Source: an uncultured Chloroflexota bacterium
Lineage (GTDB): Bacteria > Chloroflexota > Dehalococcoidia > UBA2979
Length of the DNA stretch: 13,162 nt
Assembly (NCBI GenBank): GCA_902827055.1
Contig: CADEHD010000022.1
Location: forward strand, 1 to 13,162
Direction: 5' to 3'
Positions 1-5,258 of this stretch are shown here, in pieces. How positions within the stretch are numbered: position 1 is the stretch's first letter; each line of letters opens with the position of its first letter. Made by a program: the position numbers and the translations under genes. A model generated the notes under the pieces. The model was not told the DNA's origin and made no database searches. It worked only from the letters and a program-made list of their open reading frames with translations.

Positions 1-54
1 GGTTGGGCCCGCGCAGTCGTAGACGAACTCGTAGCCAACCTTGAGGGTGATCAC
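1..54 (-). CDS. Transglutaminase-like protein, N-terminal fragment (runs off the left edge)
   Basis: Only the first 18 codons are in the window, reading leftward from a GTG at 54-52 to base 1. The peptide is VITLKVGYEFVYDCAGPT. This resembles the opening beta-strand of bacterial transglutaminase-like cysteine protease-fold proteins, which commonly begin with an (L/R)-x-V-G-Y-E-x-x-Y-D/E-C-x-x-P-T pattern. A GAGAGG sequence lies 8 bases upstream of the GTG, which favours this start. An in-frame ATG at 93-91 would add 13 residues but has a poorer ribosome binding site. The catalytic Cys-His-Asp region is outside the window, so the family call rests on this short motif. It is transcribed away from the small-gene series that starts at 655. 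Confidence 0.5.
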   Translation of the reverse strand, partial: MITLKVGYEFVYDCAGPT

Positions 55-654
55 GATCCAGGCCTCTCGCGGGGCAACAGATCCGACGGCCATCCGATGC
101 CGAACTCGCGGTGGTGCGCGTTGGGGCCGCCGCGGACGGTGCCGCCAGCCCGACTGCAGTCCGGTCGCCTGAGGGCCCACGCAGCCTCGACGCCACCGCG
201 CTTCTGCGGAGCGGGGGCACGCGGGGTTCCGCAGGGCAATCACTGCCTGCTGCAACCAGGACGATCAGCGTCCCACACTTGTCGAGGCAGTGCTGACGTG
301 CCGCGTCACTTCTTCGTCGAGGGCCCCTCAACTGTGCGATACTGACTCGAGCGCACCCCTATTCCGTTCGCCTGCGCTTCTCCTCCTCTCTCGAGGCCCA
401 ATCAATGCCCGCCAGCGCAGGAAACGGACCGCCGGTCGGCGGCTCCCGGGATCGCTTCGCGGTCCCCCGGGCACAACGCCCTGACTCACCTCACCCAGGG
501 GCTCCCCAGGCCGCTCTCCCTCGGCATCGTCCGCGGTGGCCCACCTGATCCGCCGGCCACGTCACGCCGGGCTCCGACATCGGCAGCCTGGACCCACTAC
601 GGGCGCGGGCGCCACGGATGCCCGCTTCCCTCGAGATTCCACAGAGGAGAACCC
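55..654. other. Gene-poor 600-base divergent intergenic region
   Basis: No reading frame here combines a good ribosome binding site, consistent codon use and a protein-like translation. Visible structure is limited. A short inverted repeat TGACG/CGTCA lies at 294-308. An extended -10-like TGCGATACT lies at 336-343 on the plus strand, without a convincing -35. A CCGCC-GGTC-GGCGG hairpin lies near 430-445. The region separates the leftward transglutaminase-like gene from the rightward small genes and presumably holds promoters for both, possibly with a long leader for the 655 gene. No tRNA, CRISPR or riboswitch was recognised. Confidence 0.5.
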
Positions 655-903
655 ATGGACCTTGCAGCGATTCAGCGTGAGTGTCTCGCCTCGGACGAGA
701 CCTACCGCACCTACTACGAGCGTCACTTCTCGCTACGCCGCGAGGATCGATCGATCCCTCAGGTGGAGCGAGTCACCCAGCAGGTACTGCGCGAACTCAG
801 CCGACTCCAGCGCTCCTGGGAATCCTCGCCCGCCGGAGCCGAACGGCTGCGTAGCGCCGGGCTCTCACGCCAGTCGAACAGGACCGGAGGCATCAATGGC
901 TGA
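655..903 (+). CDS. Hypothetical charged helical protein, 82 aa
   Basis: The start ATG at 655 is preceded by a strong ribosome binding site, GAGGAG, ending 6 bases upstream. The 82-residue product has no signal peptide or membrane segment. Residues 1-60 are rich in Arg, Glu, Gln and Leu and look helical (for example VTQQVLRELSRLQRSW). The tail is Ser/Gly/Arg-rich and probably flexible. I do not recognise the family. The stop TGA overlaps the start of the following lysine-rich gene by 8 bases, so the two are probably translated together. Third positions include many A and T (ATT, CGT, TGT, CTT), unlike the nearly pure G/C-ending genes to the right. This is compatible with an accessory or recently acquired gene. 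The reading frame is supported by its ribosome binding site and coupling; the function is unknown. Confidence 0.65.
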   Translation: MDLAAIQRECLASDETYRTYYERHFSLRREDRSIPQVERVTQQVLRELSRLQRSWESSPAGAERLRSAGLSRQSNRTGGING

Positions 904-1045
904 CAGGAGTCCGAAGAGCGCCGCTAAGAACACCAAGCAGCGAGCCTCGCAGCAGGTGGCAAAGCTCGCACGGAAGGCAGCCGAGGACACGGCGAAGGCC
1001 GACCGGAAAGCCGCAACCAGCAGCGCGCGCAAGCCGAAGGGTTGA
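896..1045 (+). CDS. Small lysine/alanine-rich basic protein, 49 aa
   Basis: The ATG at 896 lies inside the last codons of the preceding 82 aa gene (stop 901-903). It has GGAGG 6 bases upstream, a layout typical of translational coupling. The product begins MADRSPKSAAKNTKQRAS and ends SARKPKG. It is strongly basic, with Lys and Arg spaced through an Ala-rich helix and only a few Glu and Asp. It has no hydrophobic core, signal or cysteine. The composition resembles histone-H1-like or nucleoid-associated tails and other nucleic-acid-binding small proteins. That is inference from composition alone. A longer frame from 536 includes this protein, but its upstream part lacks a ribosome binding site and crosses the 82 aa gene, so I chose 896. 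Confidence 0.6.
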   Translation: MADRSPKSAAKNTKQRASQQVAKLARKAAEDTAKADRKAATSSARKPKG

Positions 1046-1400
1046 ACCCAATCCACGATCACGACAGCCACGACAAGTCATCGACAGCACGCTCCACGCC
1101 CCGTGGGCGGTGCGGGGATCCCTGGCAAAGCGGTCGCGCCGGGTGTGCGTCGCCGACAGGAAGTGGCCCCTCGCGCCTGCGAGTGCCGCACGCGCGGCCA
1201 GTCACCCCCAGGGACTACTCATCGCCTACCCGGAGCCACCGCTCATGACGCCGGACGCGGTCTCGATCAGCCAGCCACTCCCTTCGATGTGGCGCACGTC
1301 CGGGGCGCGCAGTACTCGACCGTGGGCGCGATGGGGTACCGCCCCATCCACCACCCCAGGCTCGAGTCCGCACTCCGCAGGACCAGGTGAGGTGTAACCC
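1046..1400. other. Gene-poor stretch with one doubtful small frame and a hairpin
   Basis: No clear gene is seen between the 49 aa and 55 aa genes. A plus-strand frame ending in TGA at 1388-1390 and opening at GTG 1163 (75 codons) has fairly GC-rich third positions in its second half. Its translation there, DVAHVRGAQYSTVG, is plausible, but its first half is Pro/Arg-rich and the ribosome binding site is poor. It is listed only as a possibility. A perfect 7-bp hairpin, GATGGGG/CCCCATC with a 5-base loop, lies at 1330-1348. It has no T-tract and could be an RNA structure between genes. Confidence 0.4.
1330..1348. repeat. Inverted repeat / hairpin
   Basis: The arms GATGGGG (1330-1336) and CCCCATC (1342-1348) pair perfectly around a 5-base loop. 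It sits 52 bases before the 55 aa gene. There is no following T-run, so a rho-independent terminator is unlikely. A processing or regulatory hairpin, or a chance palindrome in GC-rich DNA, remains possible. Confidence 0.4.
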
Positions 1401-1568
1401 ATGCCGCCGACCATCTCTCGAGTTCGTGACGACCTCGGTCACCTCCGCGTCTGGCGCGTGACCCTGGAGGACGGAAGCCAGATCGACTTCCCCGACAGCA
1501 CGAACGACTCCCGCGGCTCGCACGCGCTGGCCGTCAAGCGAGCGTTCGGTCCTGGTGTGGAGCAGTAG
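1401..1568 (+). CDS. Hypothetical protein, 55 aa
   Basis: The ATG at 1401 follows an AGGTGAGG ribosome binding site about 8 bases upstream, and the frame ends at TAG 1566-1568. The product has a compact beta-rich middle (LRVWRVTLEDGSQIDFPD) and a short basic C-terminal helix (HALAVKRAFGPGVEQ). It has no signal or membrane segment. The pattern of aromatic and valine residues alternating with charged ones looks like a real small beta-hairpin domain rather than random translation. I cannot assign a family. It lies between the 49 aa and 166 aa genes on the same strand and may belong to the same small-gene series. The 87-base gap to the next gene leaves that open. Confidence 0.55.
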   Translation: MPPTISRVRDDLGHLRVWRVTLEDGSQIDFPDSTNDSRGSHALAVKRAFGPGVEQ

Positions 1569-1655
1569 CGGGCCGATGGGTCGTCCGTCGAGTCGTGGTC
1601 CTCAATGACGAGCACAACCACGACGCTACCGAGGTCTGAAGCAGGAGGGCGCCAA

Positions 1656-2156
1656 GTGGCCTTTGAATCGTCCGTCGCCGACCGTTCGTGGTCGGAACTC
1701 TCAGAACTGCCTGCCGGCGACCGTCGCGAGCCGATGATGAAGCGGCTGGCGGCGATCGCGACCATGGAGGAGCCCGCGCGGAGCGCTGCGGTCACGAGGA
1801 TGGTGCGCGCCGAGTACGAGCTGGACGAGGAGTCGCTCCACAGTCTGACCGCCAGCTGGCTCCGAGCATGGATCGACCTCCATCTCGAGGACCCGCAGCA
1901 GGCGACCCTGGTCGCACGCGCGTTCGCCTCGGTGTTTGCTTCCGCACCGAGCAACCTCGCGATGCGCCGCGCCGCAGTGGTGCAGACGGTCGCTCGGCAG
2001 TCACTCACCGATGCAGAGGTTGAGCTCCTCTCGGATGAGTTGCCGTCACTCGGGCTACCCCCGTCTCGACGCACTCGTGGCACCGGCGAGCGCGGTCTTC
2101 GCGAGCGCGTGGCCGGCGACACGGTGCCGCTGCGCGCATGGTGGCGGTTCTGGTAG
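1656..2156 (+). CDS. Hypothetical alpha-helical protein, 166 aa
   Basis: I place the start at GTG 1656 because AGGAGGG lies 6 bases upstream. The in-frame ATG at 1605 would add 17 Thr/Ser/Arg-rich residues but has no ribosome binding site. The product is predicted soluble and mostly helical. Residues about 10-60 are charged (for example MMKRLAAIATMEEPARSA), 65-125 form Ala/Leu/Val-rich amphipathic helices, and the C-terminus is Arg-rich and ends RAWWRFW. There is no signal peptide, metal-binding motif or nucleotide-binding loop. No family is recognised. Codon use (GTT, TTT, AGG, ATG-rich, mixed third positions) is less biased than in acnA or tag and matches the other small genes to its left. 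It is the last gene before the tRNA cluster. Confidence 0.65.
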   Translation: MAFESSVADRSWSELSELPAGDRREPMMKRLAAIATMEEPARSAAVTRMVRAEYELDEESLHSLTASWLRAWIDLHLEDPQQATLVARAFASVFASAPSNLAMRRAAVVQTVARQSLTDAEVELLSDELPSLGLPPSRRTRGTGERGLRERVAGDTVPLRAWWRFW

Positions 2157-2540
2157 CCATCCGGGCGGCTCGCGCTCCACGGACCCGAACGCCAGAACGC
2201 GCGAGCGAAACGCACTGTGCCGTGCGGCCAGTCCCCGACCCGGGGCAATCCTCGGCTTGATGGGGACTCCCGGCTACTGAGTCGCCTCAGCCGTCGGAGA
2301 GCGCTCACGGTGGTGGTGCGTGGCGCCCGGTCGGCCACGCGGAGTCGGTTCGTGGCCCCGGGGATACGCTGGGCGCGATCGCTCCCCCGCGACGGCGGGC
2401 GCCCACGAGGCGCGCGGCCCGCCCAGGGCGCGGCCGCGCCTCACGGGATCGAGGCGTGCGTCATGTCCCCATGGCCGCCAGGAGCAGGCTCACGAGGCTG
2501 CGAACCGACGGTGCTCAGAACCAGACAGAAACAAGAAAAG
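2157..2540. other. Intergenic region between the small-gene series and the tRNA cluster
   Basis: No supported gene is present. Plus-strand frames that enter this stretch run on through the tRNA genes and are spurious. Visible structure includes a 14-base perfect palindrome, GGCGCGGCCGCGCC, at 2427-2440. The right end (2518-2540) is A-rich on the plus strand, which on the minus strand is a T-rich tract just downstream of tRNA-Arg. No copy of the tRNA 3' end was found here or further left, so there is no attachment-site repeat inside the window. Confidence 0.5.
2515..2540 (-). terminator. Possible transcription end of the tRNA cluster
   Basis: Immediately after the CCA end of tRNA-Arg, the minus strand reads CTTTTCTTGTTTCTG, a T-rich run in otherwise very GC-rich DNA. 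No strong hairpin precedes it other than the tRNA itself. The call is a weak one based on composition and position. Confidence 0.3.
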
Positions 2541-2616
2541 TGGTGCGCCCGGCAAGATTCGAACTTGCGACCTCTGCCTCCGCAGGGCAGCGCTCTATCC
2601 CCTGAGCTACGAGCGC
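2541..2616 (-). tRNA. tRNA-Arg, anticodon GCG
   Basis: The minus strand folds into a full 76-base cloverleaf. The acceptor GCGCTCG pairs with CGGGCGC with one G-T wobble. The D-arm is GCTC/GAGC, the anticodon stem CTGCC/GGCAG with loop CTGCGGA, and the T-arm GCAAG-TTCGAAT-CTTGC. Discriminator A and an encoded CCA follow. Position 33 is T and positions 34-36 are GCG, read from plus-strand 2581-2583 (CGC). This anticodon reads CGC directly. Most bacteria instead use tRNA-Arg(ACG), deaminated to ICG by TadA. A20 and C35, arginine identity positions known from E. coli, are present. It is the last of three tRNAs transcribed leftward. The gene itself is clear; the anticodon is unusual. Confidence 0.92.
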
Positions 2617-2624
2617 ACGATGAC

Positions 2625-2711
<87 letters not shown>

Positions 2712-2743
2712 TCCTCGACGACGCCAGCTATCCTGCGGCCGGT

Positions 2744-2820
2744 TGGTGGGCGGTACTGGACTCGAACCAGTGACCTCTCGCGTGTGAAGCGAGCGCTCGT
2801 ACCAACTGAGCTAACCGCCC
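2744..2820 (-). tRNA. tRNA-Val, anticodon CAC
   Basis: This is a 77-base cloverleaf on the minus strand. The acceptor GGGCGGT/ACCGCCC pairs perfectly. The D-arm is GCTC/GAGC, the anticodon stem CTCGC/GCGAG with loop TTCACAC gives CAC (reads GUG), and the T-arm is ACTGG-TTCGAGT-CCAGT. Discriminator A and an encoded CCA complete it. It is the first gene of the three-tRNA transcript and lies about 20 bases from the predicted transcription start. Confidence 0.95.
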
Positions 2821-2846
2821 GCGGGGCGCGTGCGTCGCGAGCAAGC

Positions 2847-2876
2847 AGCGTATCGCCCGAGGGGGCACAGGTTCAA
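2847..2876 (-). promoter_or_regulatory. Promoter of the tRNA cluster
   Basis: On the minus strand a -35 element TTGAAC (2876-2871) and a -10 element TACGCT (2852-2847) are separated by 18 bases. This is a reasonable housekeeping-sigma promoter for a high-GC genome. The expected start near 2840 leaves about 20 bases before tRNA-Val. The region also lies upstream of the rightward cupredoxin gene. Confidence 0.55.
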
Positions 2877-2939
2877 CTCGGACCCCCGCGGACGCCACGC
2901 CCCGGGGCCCCGCGTGGGACAATCTCCGCCGGAGGCACG

Positions 2940-3389
2940 ATGCGCGCCCGACCGCTTCTCGGCACCCTCACGGTCTGCGCGCTGGCCTGGGCGACCGCCT
3001 GCGGCTCCGCCGAGGTTGCGCGCGAGGACCGGCACCTCGCCGCCACCACGGTCACCGCCGAGTACAGCGTGGAGCTGCGCGACATCGCCTTCGCCCCCGC
3101 CGCACTCGAGGTCGGCGTCGACCAGGTCGTGGACCTCCGGATCCAGAACACGGGCACCATCGACCACGACTTCACCATCGAGGGCATCCCCGCCGACGCG
3201 GTGGTCCTCGGCAGGCAGGCCGCCGAGCACCAGGGGCACGCACGCGCCTACCCGGTACACGCGGCGCCTGGCCCCGGCGAGGCGCTCACGGTCCGCCTCC
3301 ACGCCCACCAGGCGGGGACGTACACCTACTACTGCACGGTCAAGGGCCACCGCGAGGCAGGCATGGCCGGCACGCTGGTCGTGAGCTGA
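2940..3389 (+). CDS. Cupredoxin-domain lipoprotein, 149 aa
   Basis: This is a probable secreted, membrane-anchored blue-copper-type protein. The start ATG at 2940 has GGAGG 4 bases upstream; longer frames to the left cross the tRNA genes. Residues 1-20 form a signal peptide (MRARPLL then a hydrophobic stretch), and Cys21 in ATAC-GSA is the likely lipidation site. From about residue 40 the chain has cupredoxin beta-strands. The copper ligands are visible as H76 (in TIDHDF), C132, H137 and M142 (in YYCTVKGHREAGM). This is the His...Cys-x4-His-x4-Met order of type 1 sites. Such proteins commonly carry electrons outside the membrane; the partner is unknown. The membrane protein at 4053 with oxidase-like histidines is a possible but unproved partner. 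A GACAAT -10-like box lies at 2918-2923. The tag gene follows after 5 bases. Confidence 0.85.
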   Translation: MRARPLLGTLTVCALAWATACGSAEVAREDRHLAATTVTAEYSVELRDIAFAPAALEVGVDQVVDLRIQNTGTIDHDFTIEGIPADAVVLGRQAAEHQGHARAYPVHAAPGPGEALTVRLHAHQAGTYTYYCTVKGHREAGMAGTLVVS

Positions 3390-3394
3390 CGGGC

Positions 3395-3964
3395 GTGGCC
3401 GCCGAGCTGGTGCGCTGTGCCTGGGCGGGCTCCGACCCGCTCATGCAGGCCTACCACGACCTCGAGTGGGGGGTCCCGGTCCACGATGACCGCGTCCTCT
3501 TCGAGTTCCTGACGCTCGAGGGCGCGCAGGCCGGGCTGTCGTGGAGCACGATCCTCAAGCGCCGCGACACGTATCGCGCGGCCTTCCACGACTTCGATAT
3601 CGCCCGCATCGCGGCCTACGGCGACGACGACGTCGCGAGGCTCCTCGCCGACCCGGGCATCATCCGCAACCGCGCGAAGGTCCACGCGACGATCGGGAAC
3701 GCGCGCGCCGCCCTCGAGGTGCAACGCGAGCACGGCAGCCTCGACGCCTACCTGTGGTCCGCAGTCGGCGGCTCCCCAAGGCGCAACCGCTTCACCTCGC
3801 TCGCCGACCTCCCCGCCGAGACCCCGGAGTCGAAGGCGCTGAGCAAGGCCCTGCGCGCCCGCGGCTTCGGCTTCGTCGGACCAACGATCATGTACGCCTT
3901 CATGCAGGCGACGGGCATGGTGAACGACCACACGACGGACTGCTTCCGCTCTGCCGAGGGGTAA
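3395..3964 (+). CDS. tag: DNA-3-methyladenine glycosylase I
   Basis: This enzyme removes 3-methyladenine from alkylated DNA to start base-excision repair. The 189 aa product matches the Tag family in length and along its whole sequence, with motifs RCAW, YHDLEWGVP, LEGAQAGLSW, GIIRNRAKV, GFGFVGPTI and NDHTTDC. The zinc-binding residues of E. coli Tag (C4, H17, H175, C179) correspond to C8, H21, H179 and C183. The base-binding pocket residues Glu38 and Trp46 correspond to E42 and W50. All are present. The start is GTG 3395, 5 bases after the cupredoxin stop and without a strong ribosome binding site of its own, so coupled translation is likely. Sharing a transcript with a copper lipoprotein is probably incidental. 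Confidence 0.95.
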   Translation: MAAELVRCAWAGSDPLMQAYHDLEWGVPVHDDRVLFEFLTLEGAQAGLSWSTILKRRDTYRAAFHDFDIARIAAYGDDDVARLLADPGIIRNRAKVHATIGNARAALEVQREHGSLDAYLWSAVGGSPRRNRFTSLADLPAETPESKALSKALRARGFGFVGPTIMYAFMQATGMVNDHTTDCFRSAEG

Positions 3965-3989
3965 CCCACCCCCGAGTCCGCCGGACCGG

Positions 3990-4019
3990 TTCACGGTAAG
4001 CGACCACGCTCGGTATCAT
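3990..4019 (+). promoter_or_regulatory. Promoter upstream of the membrane protein gene
   Basis: A -35-like TTCACG (3990-3995) and a -10-like TATCAT (4014-4019) are separated by 18 bases. The expected start is near 4026, giving a leader of about 27 bases. A CGTCCC/GGGACG inverted repeat (4021-4026 with 4037-4042) covers the start and reaches the edge of the GGGAG ribosome binding site at 4042-4046. It could modulate translation if the transcript starts slightly further upstream. Confidence 0.45.
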
Positions 4020-4052
4020 CCGTCCCGGCGACCTCTGGGACGGGAGATATCG

Positions 4053-5231
4053 ATGACGTCACCGTATGCCGGCGAAGTACGGTTGATGCTGCGCGCCGCG
4101 CTGCTGCTGTTCGTGTTCACCGTGGTCGTGGGCATCCTCAACGGCGTCGACCTCGTCGAATTCGACCGGCGCACGCTGCTGACCCACGTCCACGCCGGCA
4201 CCCTCGGCTGGATCACGATCGGCGTGCTCGCCGCCTCGGTCTGGCTGTTCGGCCTCGGCGCTCCCGCGGCGGGTCTCCCGAGGGCGATCGCGTTCGCGGC
4301 CCCCGCGACGATCGTCGCGTACTCGCTCGCTTTCCTCACCACGTACGGCGTCGCCAGGCCGATCCTCGGCACGCTCACCGGTGTCGTGCTCCTGGTCGGC
4401 TTCGGCTGGGCCGTGATGCAGGCACCCGGGCGCACGCTCAGCACGCCCCACGTCGGGATCCTCGCAGCCCTTGCGATGTCGGTCGTCGGCTCGGTCCTCG
4501 GCGTGCTGCTCGGCTACCTGCTCTCCACACCCGAGTCGGGCCTGCCCGAGGCCCTCGGCGCCGCCCACCCGGCCTCGATGGTCGTGGGGTTCCTGGTGCC
4601 GGTCGGCATGTGCCTCATCGAGTGGGCGGTCGATCCCGACTCCATCCACCGTCGAGCGGGCATCGCGGGCTGGCTGCAGATCGCGCTCCCCTTCACCGGC
4701 GGCCTCCTCGCAGTGGTCGGGCTCCTCGGCAACATCCCACCCCTCCTCGCGATCGGCATCCCCCTCGAGGTGATCGGGCTCCTCATCCTGGTCGTGCGCA
4801 CCCGCCGCGCCCTGCTCGGTGCCGCCGCCCGACTGATGGAGCCGGGCCCGGCGCGCCACGGGCTGCTCGCCCTCGTCTACCTGGTGGCGAACATCTCGAT
4901 CCTGTTCTACCTCGTGTCCACCTACCTCTCGAAGAACCTCGAGCCGCCCGAGCACCTCCTGCTCGGCCTCGACCACGCGATCTTCATCGGCGTCATGACC
5001 AACGGGCTCTTCGCCCTCATCGCCCGCTTCCGAGGCCCCGTGAAGCCGGTCGGCGAACAGGTCCTGTTCTGGGGCCTGAACATCGGCGTCGGCCTCTTCG
5101 TGATCGGCCTCCTCGCCCAGGTGCGCCCCCTGATCCACGCCGGAACGCCGATCCTCGGCCTGGCGCTGCTCCACGGCATCGCCTCGGCGTTCATCGCCCT
5201 CGGCCGCGCCAACACCGAGGCGCCCGCCTAG
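4053..5231 (+). CDS. Twelve-helix membrane protein with haem-copper-oxidase/NnrS-like histidine motifs
   Basis: This 392 aa protein lies almost entirely in the inner membrane, with about 12 hydrophobic segments (near 12-31, 44-68, 77-97, 104-122, 133-157, 172-192, 205-226, 229-248, 270-291, 303-325, 337-357, 365-384). Histidines fall at helix ends or inside helices. H45 and H47 are in THVHAGTLGW, H133 in STPHVGIL, H172 in AAHPASMVVGF, H308 in LDHAIFIGV and H374 in LLHGIASAF. The H-x-H-x4-GW pattern resembles helix II of oxidase subunit I/NorB-type proteins and the NnrS family, which bind haem or copper. The full set of haem-copper oxidase ligands and the tyrosine-crosslink motif cannot be confirmed, so catalytic activity is not claimed. 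The start ATG 4053 has GGGAG 6 bases upstream. Its stop converges with the next gene at 27 bases. Confidence 0.85.
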   Translation: MTSPYAGEVRLMLRAALLLFVFTVVVGILNGVDLVEFDRRTLLTHVHAGTLGWITIGVLAASVWLFGLGAPAAGLPRAIAFAAPATIVAYSLAFLTTYGVARPILGTLTGVVLLVGFGWAVMQAPGRTLSTPHVGILAALAMSVVGSVLGVLLGYLLSTPESGLPEALGAAHPASMVVGFLVPVGMCLIEWAVDPDSIHRRAGIAGWLQIALPFTGGLLAVVGLLGNIPPLLAIGIPLEVIGLLILVVRTRRALLGAAARLMEPGPARHGLLALVYLVANISILFYLVSTYLSKNLEPPEHLLLGLDHAIFIGVMTNGLFALIARFRGPVKPVGEQVLFWGLNIGVGLFVIGLLAQVRPLIHAGTPILGLALLHGIASAFIALGRANTEAPA

Positions 5232-5258
5232 CGGCGAGGGCGGCATCCGTGAGGGGCG

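Noticed and set aside
536..895. N-terminal extension of the 49 aa gene back to 536
   Set aside because: It overlaps the 82 aa gene in another frame, has no ribosome binding site and a Pro/Arg/Thr-rich translation.
1439..2338. A 299-codon leftward frame opposite the 55 aa and 166 aa genes
   Set aside because: The translation is Ser/Arg-rich with no structure, whereas the plus-strand genes have strong ribosome binding sites.
2427..2440. Perfect palindrome GGCGCGGCCGCGCC as a regulator site
   Set aside because: Such GC-only palindromes occur by chance in DNA of this composition and no gene start lies next to it.
1..2540. Attachment-site repeat of the tRNA-Arg 3' end
   Set aside because: I looked for a second copy of the T-arm and acceptor sequence left of the tRNA and found none in the window, so an integrated element is not shown.
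4059..5246. A 395-codon leftward frame opposite the membrane protein
   Set aside because: The translation is an Asp/Glu/Arg/Gly-rich shadow with no motifs, while the plus strand encodes clear transmembrane helices.
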